From Ruminococcus sp. (GTDB lineage Bacteria > Bacillota > Clostridia > Oscillospirales > Acutalibacteraceae): DNA of 64,000 nt. Both the position numbers and the translations under genes were made by a program. This document shows, in pieces, positions 34,578 to 43,938 of this stretch. The notes beneath the pieces were generated by a model. It had not been told where the DNA came from, ran no database searches, and worked only from the letters and a program-made list of their open reading frames with translations. The stretch lies in assembly GCA_017411385.1 (NCBI GenBank), contig JAFQQF010000003.1:1-64000 (forward strand), given 5' to 3'. Each line of letters begins with the position of its first letter. Within the stretch, counting starts at the first letter, position 1.

Positions 34578-35633
34578 ATGAAAATTAAGCTTGCAATGCT
34601 TGAAAGCGATTCTTCATACCTTCGCCGTGTTGTTCCTATGTTTAACAGTAAATATGCGGATGAACTTGAAATTTACTCTTTTACGGATGTAGATGCAGCA
34701 ATGGCATGCCTTGAAGAGAAGAAGATTGATGTTTTTCTGGCAAGCCATAATTTTAAGATTGATTTCAATCAAATTCCCAAGAGATGCGGATTTGCTTATC
34801 TTGTAGAAAGCCTGGATATCAATATGATTGATACACATAAGGCTATATGCAAATTCCAAAAGGGTGAACTGATTTATAAACAGGTTCTCAGTATTTACTC
34901 GGAACATATGCCTAATATCACGGGTATCTCACAAAACGAGAATGGCGCTATGAAGACGATTGCGTTTTGCTCTCCTTGTGGCGGTGTAGGCACGTCAACG
35001 GTTGCTGCTGCTTGTGCAATAGCTTTAGCAAATGCTGGTCAGAGGGTGCTTTATCTTAATGCTGAGATATATGGAGATGCGGACACTTTTTTTGCTTGTG
35101 ATGGTCAGTTTGACTTCAGTGACGTCGTTTATGCCGTTAAGAGTAACAAAACTAACAGGTCAATAAAACTTCAGAGCACTGTTAAGCGAGATCAAAGTGG
35201 TGTGTTTTATTATTCTTCAGTAAGAATACCCCTTGATATGATGGAGATGAGGGCGGATGATTATCAGATTTTGCAGCATGAGCTAAAAGCTCTTGGTTGC
35301 TATGATTATGTCATTATGGATATGGACTTCCCTAAAACCCAGAGTGACTTTAAATTATTCGAAGCTTGCAATTCAATAGTGATTGTAGGTGATGCTTCCG
35401 AAATGTCAGAGTTGAAGATAAATAAGGCACTCAGAGGAATACGGATTTTAGATGAACATTCTGATTTTGCAATTTATCCTAGGATGTGGCTTCTGTATAA
35501 CAAAGCTGGCTTGAATGGTATTCAACAGAATGAAATTCGCTCTCTGGGAACTTTTCCTATGTATCAGACAGTTTCGCCCGCTCAGATGGCAAAGCAGCTA
35601 TCTTTGTCTAATATCTTTGTTCAGTTGATGTAA
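34578..35633 (+). CDS. TadZ/CpaE-like ATPase of the pilus
   Basis: 351 residues behind GAGGGAGG. N-terminal receiver-like domain (about 1-115, without an obvious phospho-Asp context) and a C-terminal MinD/ParA-type ATPase domain starting FCSPCGGVGTSTVAAACAIALA (about 133-154), where the deviant Walker A has Ser/Thr in place of GKT. YVIMDMDFP is the Walker B region. TadZ proteins localise the Tad machine at a cell pole or site. A paralogue with the same layout sits at 48615 next to the type VII module. Confidence 0.85.
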   Translation: MKIKLAMLESDSSYLRRVVPMFNSKYADELEIYSFTDVDAAMACLEEKKIDVFLASHNFKIDFNQIPKRCGFAYLVESLDINMIDTHKAICKFQKGELIYKQVLSIYSEHMPNITGISQNENGAMKTIAFCSPCGGVGTSTVAAACAIALANAGQRVLYLNAEIYGDADTFFACDGQFDFSDVVYAVKSNKTNRSIKLQSTVKRDQSGVFYYSSVRIPLDMMEMRADDYQILQHELKALGCYDYVIMDMDFPKTQSDFKLFEACNSIVIVGDASEMSELKINKALRGIRILDEHSDFAIYPRMWLLYNKAGLNGIQQNEIRSLGTFPMYQTVSPAQMAKQLSLSNIFVQLM

Positions 35634-35649
35634 AGAGGAGGGTTGTCTG

Positions 35650-36504
35650 ATGAGTAAAAAAAATAAATCTCTGAACGAGCCTTTGTATGAGGTATCGGGA
35701 ACCAACAGACAAATGATAAATTATAAAGTATATAAAATGACAGGAAACGAAAAAGCTCTGTATTTTATCCTTGCTTTTATCATTGGTGCTGCGGTTGCTT
35801 ATTTGTTTTATGGTGGAATAGGTAAGGATGAGTATGGTAATCCCACAATTATTACATATATTTGCGATGTGTTGATTATGGCACTTGTGGGGTTTGCCGC
35901 AGGTCGTATTTTTGTTCCAATCCGTAAAGAGCAAATTATTTTGAATCGTAAGAAAAAGCTTAGAACACAGTTCATTGATTTGCTGGATTCTTTAGCTACT
36001 TCTATTTCTTCAGGTAAGAATGTTCCGAATGCATTTATTGCTGCAAGAGAGGACCTTCTTGTTCAGTATCAGCCGGATGCATACATAGTTCAAGAAGTTG
36101 ATAATATAATCAGCGGCATTCAGAATAACATTGATGTTAGCAGTATGCTGATAAATTTTGGTGAGCGTAGTGGCATACAGGATATAAGAACATTTGGCCG
36201 TGTGTTTGAAACAGCATATTCAAAGGGTGCAAACCTGAAAGATGTTGTACGCAATTCTCATATGATTCTTAGTAATAAATGTGAGATTGAAGTTGAAATT
36301 GAAACTAAAGTTGCTTCTAATAAGAATGAACAGAACATTATGATTATTATGCCTGTTATTCTGATTCTTATGATAAAAATGGCTGGTGCTGATTTTGCCG
36401 CGAACTTTACAACACCGACCGGTATTTTGTGCACTACAATTGCTGTAATAACATTTGTAGTTGCATATTTTATCGGACGAAAGATACTGAAGATTGAGGT
36501 GTAA
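35650..36504 (+). CDS. Pilus inner-membrane platform protein TadB
   Basis: 284 residues. Two N-terminal membrane helices (about 38-58, 73-93), a T2SSF cytoplasmic domain with FIDLLDSLATSISSGKNVPNAF (about 108-129), and two C-terminal helices (about 225-245, 255-280). TadB with TadC forms the platform on which CpaF acts. Spacing to the TadC gene is 3 bases. Confidence 0.88.
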   Translation: MSKKNKSLNEPLYEVSGTNRQMINYKVYKMTGNEKALYFILAFIIGAAVAYLFYGGIGKDEYGNPTIITYICDVLIMALVGFAAGRIFVPIRKEQIILNRKKKLRTQFIDLLDSLATSISSGKNVPNAFIAAREDLLVQYQPDAYIVQEVDNIISGIQNNIDVSSMLINFGERSGIQDIRTFGRVFETAYSKGANLKDVVRNSHMILSNKCEIEVEIETKVASNKNEQNIMIIMPVILILMIKMAGADFAANFTTPTGILCTTIAVITFVVAYFIGRKILKIEV

Positions 36505-36507
36505 GGC

Positions 36508-37386
36508 ATGGAGTTGATTCTTAATATCGTATTTTTAACTCTGTCACTTTTTACTGGCCTTTCATTTGTGTTTTTACTACTAACATCAGGTGAGTTTGAG
36601 GAGTATATAAAGCCTTTGGACAAAAAAGAGTTTATGTTGCCTGAAATCTATGGTGTCGGCTTTAAATTTATGAAGATGTTTAAGTTTGAGTTTAAAAGCC
36701 GAGAAGCGAATCAGCTTAGAGAGTCTGTAACTATTCTTTATGGAGAAAGATACGCGGATTATTATATGCGTGTTATGTATGCTCAAAGAATAAGTTTGGT
36801 TTATCTTAGCTTTGCAGCAGGTTGTTCATTGTGTTCTTTAGCAGAGGGCACAGATAAATTGATTCTTTTGGCGTTGGTTTTGGTTGTGTGTGTGGCTTTG
36901 TATTTCTATTTTGCTAAGTTACCCGCTTCGAGAGTTAAGCAGAGAAGTGTTCGTTTTATGGACGAGTTCCCTAATGCAGTTTCTACCATAGCTTTGCTTG
37001 TTAATTCAGGTATGATTCTTCGCGAAGCATGGAGAGAGGTTTCGTTATCTTCAGATACAGAATTATATATGGAAATGAGAAGAGTTAACGAAGATATCGA
37101 TAATGGTGTAGCTGAGGTTGATGCTCTTTACAATTTCGGAAATCGTTGTGTAACGCCTGAAATCAAGAAGTTTACTTCTTTTATTGTTCAGGGTCTTGAA
37201 AAAGGAAGTCGTGATTTGGCTATAGCTCTCAAAAATCAGACAGATGAACTTTGGGAATTGAAAAAACAAAATATTCTGAAGCGAGGAGAACTTGCTTCAA
37301 GCAAATTGATGATACCCCTTATGATTATGTTTGTTGGCATTCTCGTAATGGTAATGGGTCCCATCATGACAAATTTAGGTCTTTAA
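36508..37386 (+). CDS. Pilus inner-membrane platform protein TadC
   Basis: 292 residues. One N-terminal helix, two helices around 90-135, a T2SSF domain containing FMDEFPNAVSTIALLVNSGMILREAWREV (split over about 150-178), and a C-terminal membrane segment LMIPLMIMFVGILVMVMGPIM. Partner of TadB. Confidence 0.87.
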   Translation: MELILNIVFLTLSLFTGLSFVFLLLTSGEFEEYIKPLDKKEFMLPEIYGVGFKFMKMFKFEFKSREANQLRESVTILYGERYADYYMRVMYAQRISLVYLSFAAGCSLCSLAEGTDKLILLALVLVVCVALYFYFAKLPASRVKQRSVRFMDEFPNAVSTIALLVNSGMILREAWREVSLSSDTELYMEMRRVNEDIDNGVAEVDALYNFGNRCVTPEIKKFTSFIVQGLEKGSRDLAIALKNQTDELWELKKQNILKRGELASSKLMIPLMIMFVGILVMVMGPIMTNLGL

Positions 37387-37429
37387 GAGCTTGCTCTTTA
37401 AGAATAATATTTTTTGGAGGTAAATTGTT

Positions 37430-37648
37430 ATGTCTAAATTTGCAAAAAGACTCTATTTCAAAGGACTTATGGCTAAAGAAAAGATGAGCAAGCTTTTGAA
37501 AAATGAGAGTGGTGAAGCAAATATTATTGCTATCATTCTTATTCTTGCAATTGTAATTGCACTTGCTATTATTTTCAGAAACCAGCTTACTGCTCTGTTC
37601 AATAAGATTTGGAGCTCACTGTTTTCTAATGTAGACGCTGTTCTTTAA
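37430..37648 (+). CDS. Flp-type IVb major pilin precursor
   Basis: 72 residues behind TTTTGGAGG, the strongest ribosome site of the cluster. A basic leader of about 30 residues ends at ESGEANIIAI; the hydrophobic helix IIAIILILAIVIALAIIF and a short tail follow, as in Firmicute Flp1 pilins. Cleavage by the downstream A24 peptidase is expected before or near the Glu of the GEAN stretch; the exact site is not certain. A strong hairpin follows the gene. Confidence 0.88.
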   Translation: MSKFAKRLYFKGLMAKEKMSKLLKNESGEANIIAIILILAIVIALAIIFRNQLTALFNKIWSSLFSNVDAVL

Positions 37649-37663
37649 GCTGTAAAAAAGTGG

Positions 37664-37694
37664 CCTGCTGCCATAATTAATATATGGCAGCAGG
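37664..37694 (+). terminator. Hairpin after the pilin gene
   Basis: CCTGCTGCCAT pairs perfectly with ATGGCAGCAGG. An A-run rather than a T-run follows on plus, so it more likely protects the pilin message or attenuates read-through than terminates fully. Confidence 0.55.
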
Positions 37695-37724
37695 TCAAAA
37701 AATCAAATCTAGGAGTTACACCTA

Positions 37725-38402
37725 ATGATTTATTTGTTATTTAGTTTGATTGCTGCTTTGTCAACTATAGCGATGATTTTTATTGGTTCATTCAAAGGTG
37801 TTATTGACACCGGGAAATTTAATATTTATAAACCTTGTGAAGATGAAATTATACCTTATAAAGGTAAATCATTAATTTTGCTAACAATAATCTGTTTTGT
37901 AATTTCGTTTGCAATCCAGATTTCTCTATATATGAACACATCGGTAGTTAGTTTTATCAAGTTATATGGCTTGTTTGTGATTGTTTTTTGTGCTGGTGTG
38001 ATTGACTCAAAAAGAAAAATTATACCTAATTTGCTTATTGTAGTAGGTTTGATTTTCAGAACGCTGATATACATCTATGAAGTGTTTTTTGTAAGAGAAA
38101 CTTTGAAAAGTGTCTTTTTTAATGACATGATAGGTTTTGCTATCGGATTCTTGCTTTTGGCATTGGTTTCTTTCCTGTCTAAGGGAGCACTTGGCTTTGG
38201 TGATGCCAAATTGTTTGGAATTATCGGAATTACAAGTGGTTCTTTTTGCACATATAGTACTTTGCTTGCCAGCTTGATTATTTCGGTGATTGTTTCAATT
38301 ATAAACATTGTTCGTAAAAAAATGGGACGTAAAGACTCTTTTCCGTTCGGACCGTGTATTGCCGCAGGATATGTAATTGTTATTCTGTTAACCAGTTATT
38401 AG
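37725..38402 (+). CDS. A24 prepilin peptidase (TadV/CpaA-like)
   Basis: 225 residues with about six membrane helices. The two catalytic Asp motifs are present: GVIDSKRKIIPN (about 90-101) and GFGDAKLFG (about 160-168; the GxGD motif). It lacks the N-terminal cysteine domain of PilD, as usual for TadV. It processes the Flp pilin and the TadE-like pseudopilins. Confidence 0.9.
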   Translation: MIYLLFSLIAALSTIAMIFIGSFKGVIDTGKFNIYKPCEDEIIPYKGKSLILLTIICFVISFAIQISLYMNTSVVSFIKLYGLFVIVFCAGVIDSKRKIIPNLLIVVGLIFRTLIYIYEVFFVRETLKSVFFNDMIGFAIGFLLLALVSFLSKGALGFGDAKLFGIIGITSGSFCTYSTLLASLIISVIVSIINIVRKKMGRKDSFPFGPCIAAGYVIVILLTSY

Positions 38403-38420
38403 AAATGGAGTGCATATTTT

Positions 38421-39773
38421 ATGAAAAATAATAAAGTCTTGATTATTATAGGTGTAATCCTGCTTAATATTTTAGTTGCATTTATGATAGGACAAAGTTT
38501 TCTTGGAAAAACTAGTCAGTATGAAAAAACTCTTGTTGAAGCAAGAACTTTTGCTCAAAATGAGCTTTGTTCAAGATCAATAGATAAATATAATGAAGTT
38601 TTAGTTATTAAAGACACTCTTGATGTCCAGCTTGAAATGCTGGAAGTGTATGAAAAGGGTATTGATATTGGTGAGTTTACTGATACTTACGATATTTTTG
38701 CCTCTGTGACAACAATGGTTGATAACTACAGAGAAGACCCGATTGCCTATGAATCTGCATGTGATTTGTTTTTTAAATACGGAAAGTATGAAGAGTGTGC
38801 TAACATACTCATGAAGGCAAGGGATTTGCATGTGACCTCTGAAAAAATAGAGGAATATAGAGAGCAAGTAAGATACCAGTATACTAAGTATTTTTCTATG
38901 TATACAGAAATACTTCCTATGTTTGACGGTATATACACCGTCAAAGCTGAGGATACATACACATTCCTAAACAAAGAGGGTTCGCCGGATTTTGAAGGTG
39001 GATACTTATACTCTTCGTCTTTTTCTGAGGGGTATGCCTTTGTAAAGGGGACCCATCCGGATGGGGAAGCAAGAAACTTTTTAATTAACAAGGAAGGCAA
39101 ACGTCAAGTTTACTTTAATGGAGTTGATACTTCATCAGGTGTGGGAAAGGCAAAGGATGCAGACGGGAATTCTGTGTATTTGCTGTCCTGTAAAGTCGGA
39201 GATGTTTACAAGTATTACGATATTAACGGCAAAGAAGCATTTGGTGAATACTCGTTTGCAGGAAGATTCAGAAATAATGTTGCAGCGGTAAAGGAAAAAG
39301 ACGGAAACTGGAAGCTTATTAATGGTACCGGGGAAGCAATAACAGATATTAAATTTACGGATGTTGTTTTGAACGAGTTCGATGAATGTGCTCCCAAAGG
39401 TATAATTATTGCAAATAGTGGCGATGGTTACAAGCTTTATGACCTTAGTGTGAATCAGATTAGTGATTTTGTTTGCGATGGAGCTAAAGCCTTTGTGGAT
39501 GATTATGCAGCATTTAAAAAAGAAGATTTGTGGGGCTTTGTAGGTACAGACGGAACAGTTCTTATCGAACCCCAGTACGATGATGCAAAATCATTCTCTA
39601 ATTTAATGGGTGCCGTAAAAAACGGTGAAATGTGGAGTTTTATTAATCCAGATAACGAGATTGTTATTCCAGAAGAATTTGAAGATGTCGATTATCTTAA
39701 TGATAAAGGCATTTGCTTTGTAAAGTTTGATGGTTATTGGTCATACCTGAAAATGTATTATTACGGAAAATAA
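38421..39773 (+). CDS. WG-repeat protein with N-terminal membrane anchor
   Basis: 450 residues. A signal/anchor helix (about 5-24), a helical region (about 30-160) and then WG-type beta repeats of about 45 residues with ...NKEGSPDFEGGYLY..., KDGNWKLINGTGEAI, LWGFVGTDGTVLIEPQYDDA and MWSFINPDNEIVIPEEFEDV. WG repeats form extracellular binding surfaces; their ligand is unknown. Embedded between the peptidase and pseudopilin genes, it is probably an accessory surface factor of the pilus. Confidence 0.8.
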   Translation: MKNNKVLIIIGVILLNILVAFMIGQSFLGKTSQYEKTLVEARTFAQNELCSRSIDKYNEVLVIKDTLDVQLEMLEVYEKGIDIGEFTDTYDIFASVTTMVDNYREDPIAYESACDLFFKYGKYEECANILMKARDLHVTSEKIEEYREQVRYQYTKYFSMYTEILPMFDGIYTVKAEDTYTFLNKEGSPDFEGGYLYSSSFSEGYAFVKGTHPDGEARNFLINKEGKRQVYFNGVDTSSGVGKAKDADGNSVYLLSCKVGDVYKYYDINGKEAFGEYSFAGRFRNNVAAVKEKDGNWKLINGTGEAITDIKFTDVVLNEFDECAPKGIIIANSGDGYKLYDLSVNQISDFVCDGAKAFVDDYAAFKKEDLWGFVGTDGTVLIEPQYDDAKSFSNLMGAVKNGEMWSFINPDNEIVIPEEFEDVDYLNDKGICFVKFDGYWSYLKMYYYGK

Positions 39774-39789
39774 TCAGAGGTGATGTAGT

Positions 39790-41448
39790 TTGAAAAACAA
39801 GAGAGAGAATGGTGAGGTTGTAGTTGAGGCTACTATTGTTGTAACCATTGTTATGATTTTTATGACTATAATGCTATATCTGGGTATGGTTATGTATCAG
39901 AAAACTCTTGTTACGATTATAGCAAACCAAACTGCATCTAATCTGGCTCAGCTTTACAGCAATAATTCTAAAGATACATTCACAGGATATATCGATGCCG
40001 ACAAAGTGTATCAGCCGATTAATTATGAAGACCTTAAAACTGATGCTTATCTTGATGTTATTAAGCAGAAGGCAGAGGTTTTTTCTCAGTATCGATTGAA
40101 ATCAGCAAAAATTCTTGCGTCTGAGGCAACTTCAGTTGATGTTCAGATTGTAAGCAAACATAATGATATTATGAAGTGTCAGATTGTTGTGAATATCAGA
40201 GATAAGTATGATGTTCCCTTAGTAGGTTTTTTTGCAAAAGGTGCAGGTTCGGTTTTTGAGTTTGCTGCATCAGGCAGAGCGGATTGCGTAGATATACTTG
40301 AATACCTTAATGGTGTGCAGGCGATAAGCAATCCTGATAATTCAACAATTGGTGATAATATTAAGCCGGAAGAAACCTGTCTTGTCAATTTTGTTGTAAA
40401 TAAATATACAGGCGGTTTCCATGCTGTTGTTCCTGTAACTCGCGGAGAATCTATTATTTCATCAAATCGATATACCCATTCCAAAATGCCTCTGAATCCC
40501 CAGTACAACGGACTGAAATTCAAAGGCTGGGTGTATGATAATGGCTCTGCTTTTTCATCCGGACACACAATTAGCAGCGACACTACCGTGTATGGCTCGT
40601 GGGAATGCACTGTTACCTTCGACCCGACAGGAGGTAAGGTGAGTCCCAAAACAATGGCAGTCGCTCTAATGAAAACAGCAAAATTCCCAACACCAGAGAG
40701 AGATGGTTATGCGTTTGAGGGCTGGTATACCGGCAAAAACGGCACAGGCGATAAATACGAATCCAATAGCACCGAGATAGAAGGCAATATTACCCTCTAT
40801 GCAAAGTGGAGATGTTTGCACAAGAGTTATACGCACACCATGCTGGATGCTGGCAATTGTAAAACAAAGAGCACTTGGTTGCATAAGTGCAAGACTTGTG
40901 ATTATTCATATACAGACCGCGGAAAAATAGGCGATCATGTTCCCGGAGATAAAACTAATGTTTCGGCAAGTTGTACAACAGGTGGATATTATGTAGTTAA
41001 ATGTACTGTTTGTAACGCTTCTGTAAGTGAAGGAAAATTAGCGGCATTAGGTCATAGGTATGCTCCCAATGGTAAGGATTATGATGAGAAGTATTTCCGA
41101 GCAGCAACTTGTAATAGAGAAGGTATTGATGGTTCGAGATGTTCTAGATGTGGTGTTGAAAAAGGAACAGTATTGCAGAAAACAAAACACGAATGGGGGC
41201 ATTGTGGAGTGCTTCATACCAGTAAAAGTTACACATTTACATTTGAACCTGAAACAGGTCATAAGGTTGGAACTCATAGAACTCGAGATTACTATTGTAG
41301 AGTTTGTATTTATTGTCATAGTTTAGATGGAATTGATCCATATAATAATACTTCACCGATTGATGGAATATATCCTGTTTCAGATATAAAATGGTGCGGA
41401 TATTGTAATATTCCGGGTTCTTACCAAGAAGTTCCTTTCCATGATTAG
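39790..41448 (+). CDS. TadE-like pseudopilin fused to InlB-type repeat and Cys-rich tail
   Basis: 552 residues from a TTG start after AGAGGTGATG. N-terminus: NGEVVVEATIVVTIVMIFMTIM, a TadE-type class III signal with Glu after the cleavage region. About residues 190-345 hold two InlB B-repeat (Listeria-Bacteroides) modules ending GWV...TVYGSWE and FEGWYTGKNGTGDKYES...LYAKW. The last 200 residues contain many CxxC pairs (CKTCDYSYTDRG, CTVCNASV, CSRCGVEKG, CRVCIYCH, CGYCNIP), as in gut Firmicute surface proteins. Minor pilin with adhesive tip function inferred. Confidence 0.8.
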   Translation: MKNKRENGEVVVEATIVVTIVMIFMTIMLYLGMVMYQKTLVTIIANQTASNLAQLYSNNSKDTFTGYIDADKVYQPINYEDLKTDAYLDVIKQKAEVFSQYRLKSAKILASEATSVDVQIVSKHNDIMKCQIVVNIRDKYDVPLVGFFAKGAGSVFEFAASGRADCVDILEYLNGVQAISNPDNSTIGDNIKPEETCLVNFVVNKYTGGFHAVVPVTRGESIISSNRYTHSKMPLNPQYNGLKFKGWVYDNGSAFSSGHTISSDTTVYGSWECTVTFDPTGGKVSPKTMAVALMKTAKFPTPERDGYAFEGWYTGKNGTGDKYESNSTEIEGNITLYAKWRCLHKSYTHTMLDAGNCKTKSTWLHKCKTCDYSYTDRGKIGDHVPGDKTNVSASCTTGGYYVVKCTVCNASVSEGKLAALGHRYAPNGKDYDEKYFRAATCNREGIDGSRCSRCGVEKGTVLQKTKHEWGHCGVLHTSKSYTFTFEPETGHKVGTHRTRDYYCRVCIYCHSLDGIDPYNNTSPIDGIYPVSDIKWCGYCNIPGSYQEVPFHD

Positions 41449-41514
41449 TGAAGTGCTTTGTTAAGGAGTGTGTTTTACAAACACCCCAAAATTAATTAAC
41501 AGGTGAAGAATTTA

Positions 41515-42225
41515 ATGAAAAAGAAGATTTTGATTATATCAAGTGTTGCTTTGTTAATTCTGATATGTGTATTGCTTTTCTTTTTGATAAAAGGTAATCC
41601 GTTTATCAAGGTTTATGAAGAGCCAGAAGAGTATGATGTAAGTCATATTGTAGAAGATATCGAGTTTATGAAGATTAGCACCTATGATGATCTTAAGTCA
41701 TATGCAGACGAATATCCCATATACATACAAACGTCAGATGATGATACTATCTTTGGTGTTGGTGAATTGTATATAGAGGAAGTGCCCGTAAGATTAATTT
41801 ATAGCCTTAATGAGGATGGTTCTATCAATAGGTTTGATGGAGAATATTCAGTAAAGCTTGAAAAATCATCGACAGAAAACGTGCAGAATATAGTTTCTAC
41901 ATTTGAGTGTATTATTCAACAATTCTTTGCTTTAGATTATTTTGAGCATAGTATTTATGACGAGAATGGAATGAAGACAGATTCTTACGGTGAAGATGTA
42001 TTCGAAAAGCTTCTTCAGGGGAAATCTTCATATTCATTAACTGTTGTTGATTATGAGGGTACGTATTGGAGTGTAACAGCTGTAGTTGAAGATAAGAAAA
42101 CAATGAAGTTTGATTTCTTTAGATGTTTTGATTTAAGTTTATATGGTGATGATGATCCTGATGTTGACTTAAGGGTAGTAGCAGAATCGGAAGTGGAGAT
42201 TAATGATGACAACGAAGAGGAATAG
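41515..42225 (+). CDS. Hypothetical membrane-anchored extracellular protein
   Basis: 236 residues; the ATG lies 8 bases after AGGTGA. One N-terminal membrane helix (about 4-23), then an acidic extracytoplasmic domain with no recognised family. The extreme C-terminus is Glu/Asp/Asn-rich. The end overlaps the TadG-like gene by 23 bases, so expression is coupled and a pilus-related role is likely. Confidence 0.65.
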   Translation: MKKKILIISSVALLILICVLLFFLIKGNPFIKVYEEPEEYDVSHIVEDIEFMKISTYDDLKSYADEYPIYIQTSDDDTIFGVGELYIEEVPVRLIYSLNEDGSINRFDGEYSVKLEKSSTENVQNIVSTFECIIQQFFALDYFEHSIYDENGMKTDSYGEDVFEKLLQGKSSYSLTVVDYEGTYWSVTAVVEDKKTMKFDFFRCFDLSLYGDDDPDVDLRVVAESEVEINDDNEEE

Positions 42226-43927
42226 TGTTAAAGGCGTAATAACAGTCCTTATAGCATTGATGCTGTCGGGTATTCTTTCTTTGGGTACTCTGGCACTTGA
42301 GGCAGGACGTTATCAGGCTGCAAAAACTCAGCTTAATGATGCAACCATAAGTGCGGCAACATCAATGTTAGCGGCTTATGATTCAACACTTTTTGAAAGA
42401 TATGGGTTGCTTGCTATTGATGATGATATAGCGACAGCAGGAAGATGTCAGGGATATCTTGAGTTTAATTCAGACCTTGCACCAGGTTATGAGGGTAATA
42501 ATCTTGCTACACTTTACAAGGTTGATTCTGTTGAGATGGAAGGCTTTTATAACCTTACATACCCTGCTGTGCTCAAAAGGCAGATTCTGTCAAGAGCAAA
42601 GTTTAATCTTGTTCATCAGGATTATTCGTTGAATTACTATAATATGGATTATTTTCTTTCAGCCTTGCAGAGTAAAGCTGATTATGTAATGGATGAATTG
42701 AAGTCCGTTGCAAACGGAACTGCATCAGCAGGTAGTTTATCAGACATTCCTACAGATGTGCAGGAATCCCTGAAACTTATGTATCAGGCGTTTAATACTA
42801 TTAAACGCTATGATCCTGAATATAATGTTACACTTGCATCGTCATCTACCGGGATTTTACCTAGTGTTACTGGTACAGAAACTCACGATGCACCAACTTC
42901 TGATATTGATGCAATTAATACAGCAGTAAGCGATGCTCAGTCAGTTATAGGTTCCTATGGCTCCATGCTCGCTTCATCCGGCTCAGCTACATACACGGAG
43001 ATAGATGCTTCTGTTAATGTGAATTACGTCAATAGCGTTATTAATAACTTTTCAGATATGAACAAGCTGAAAAACAACGCAAAGGCAATAACATCAGATT
43101 GCAGAACCTTGGTGCAGGCAGTTAGTGCCGCTATTAACGTATTAAACAGTGACAAGGAGGGTAATCTGCTTCTTAATTCTTACATTGCAGGTTATTTTCC
43201 TAACAAGAATTATATTGTTGAGGGATATAACGGTCCTGCAAAGGGAACAACAGGTTCAATGAATAATGGAACCTTTACCGGCTCCTGTGTTGAGTATGCA
43301 TTTTCAGCTAACAGTAGTGAAAAAGCAAATCAGGAGAGTGCGTACAATTATATAATGGCAGTAAGGCTTGTAAGTAATTTGTATTCTACCATTATAAATT
43401 CAAATTCCTTTAACAGAAACAACGCTTGCTCCGTTGCGGCACATGTTGCATGGGCTTATTACGAGTCTTTTGCGGACACAGAGTTGTTGTTCAGATATAA
43501 TGCGACAGTTCCTCTTGAAAAGTATTCACAAATGTTTTCTATTAATGAAGCGGCAAAAGTTAAATCGGCGTTTGCGTCTAAAAATTTACTTAATGCTTTG
43601 AAAGCCCTTGGAATTCTTAGTGGCAGTACTTTTACTATCAGTGGAGTTGACCAGACGAATTACAGGGATGCTCTTGCACTTGCTTTGTGGTTTGTTCCTA
43701 ATTCTAAGAAAATGCTCAGAGTTGCAGACCTTATTCAGCTTGAAATGAGATATTACCAGCAGTATGTAGAAAAGAAACCTGCTGATTTTCTTATTAGTGA
43801 GAAAAATACCTTCTGCAGAGTCAGAAGTGTGGGAAGACTCAATTCTATTCTTCCCGTTATTTCGTTGAATTCAAGCGGTGCGATTAAAGGTACTGAGTTT
43901 CAGAGTATCAGATATGTTGGATATTAA
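42203..43927 (+). CDS. TadG-like pilus-associated protein (DUF5702 type)
   Basis: 574 residues; GTGGAG precedes a double ATG. N-terminal helix VKGVITVLIALMLSGILSLGTLALEAGRY with the following QLNDATISAATSMLAAYDSTLFERYGLLAID is the pattern of Firmicute TadG/DUF5702 proteins found in Tad clusters. A large, mostly helical extracellular region rich in Ser/Ala/Asn follows. It is presumed to be assembled with, or to cap, the pilus. Confidence 0.75.
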   Translation: MMTTKRNSVKGVITVLIALMLSGILSLGTLALEAGRYQAAKTQLNDATISAATSMLAAYDSTLFERYGLLAIDDDIATAGRCQGYLEFNSDLAPGYEGNNLATLYKVDSVEMEGFYNLTYPAVLKRQILSRAKFNLVHQDYSLNYYNMDYFLSALQSKADYVMDELKSVANGTASAGSLSDIPTDVQESLKLMYQAFNTIKRYDPEYNVTLASSSTGILPSVTGTETHDAPTSDIDAINTAVSDAQSVIGSYGSMLASSGSATYTEIDASVNVNYVNSVINNFSDMNKLKNNAKAITSDCRTLVQAVSAAINVLNSDKEGNLLLNSYIAGYFPNKNYIVEGYNGPAKGTTGSMNNGTFTGSCVEYAFSANSSEKANQESAYNYIMAVRLVSNLYSTIINSNSFNRNNACSVAAHVAWAYYESFADTELLFRYNATVPLEKYSQMFSINEAAKVKSAFASKNLLNALKALGILSGSTFTISGVDQTNYRDALALALWFVPNSKKMLRVADLIQLEMRYYQQYVEKKPADFLISEKNTFCRVRSVGRLNSILPVISLNSSGAIKGTEFQSIRYVGY

Positions 43928-43938
43928 GGACGATATTT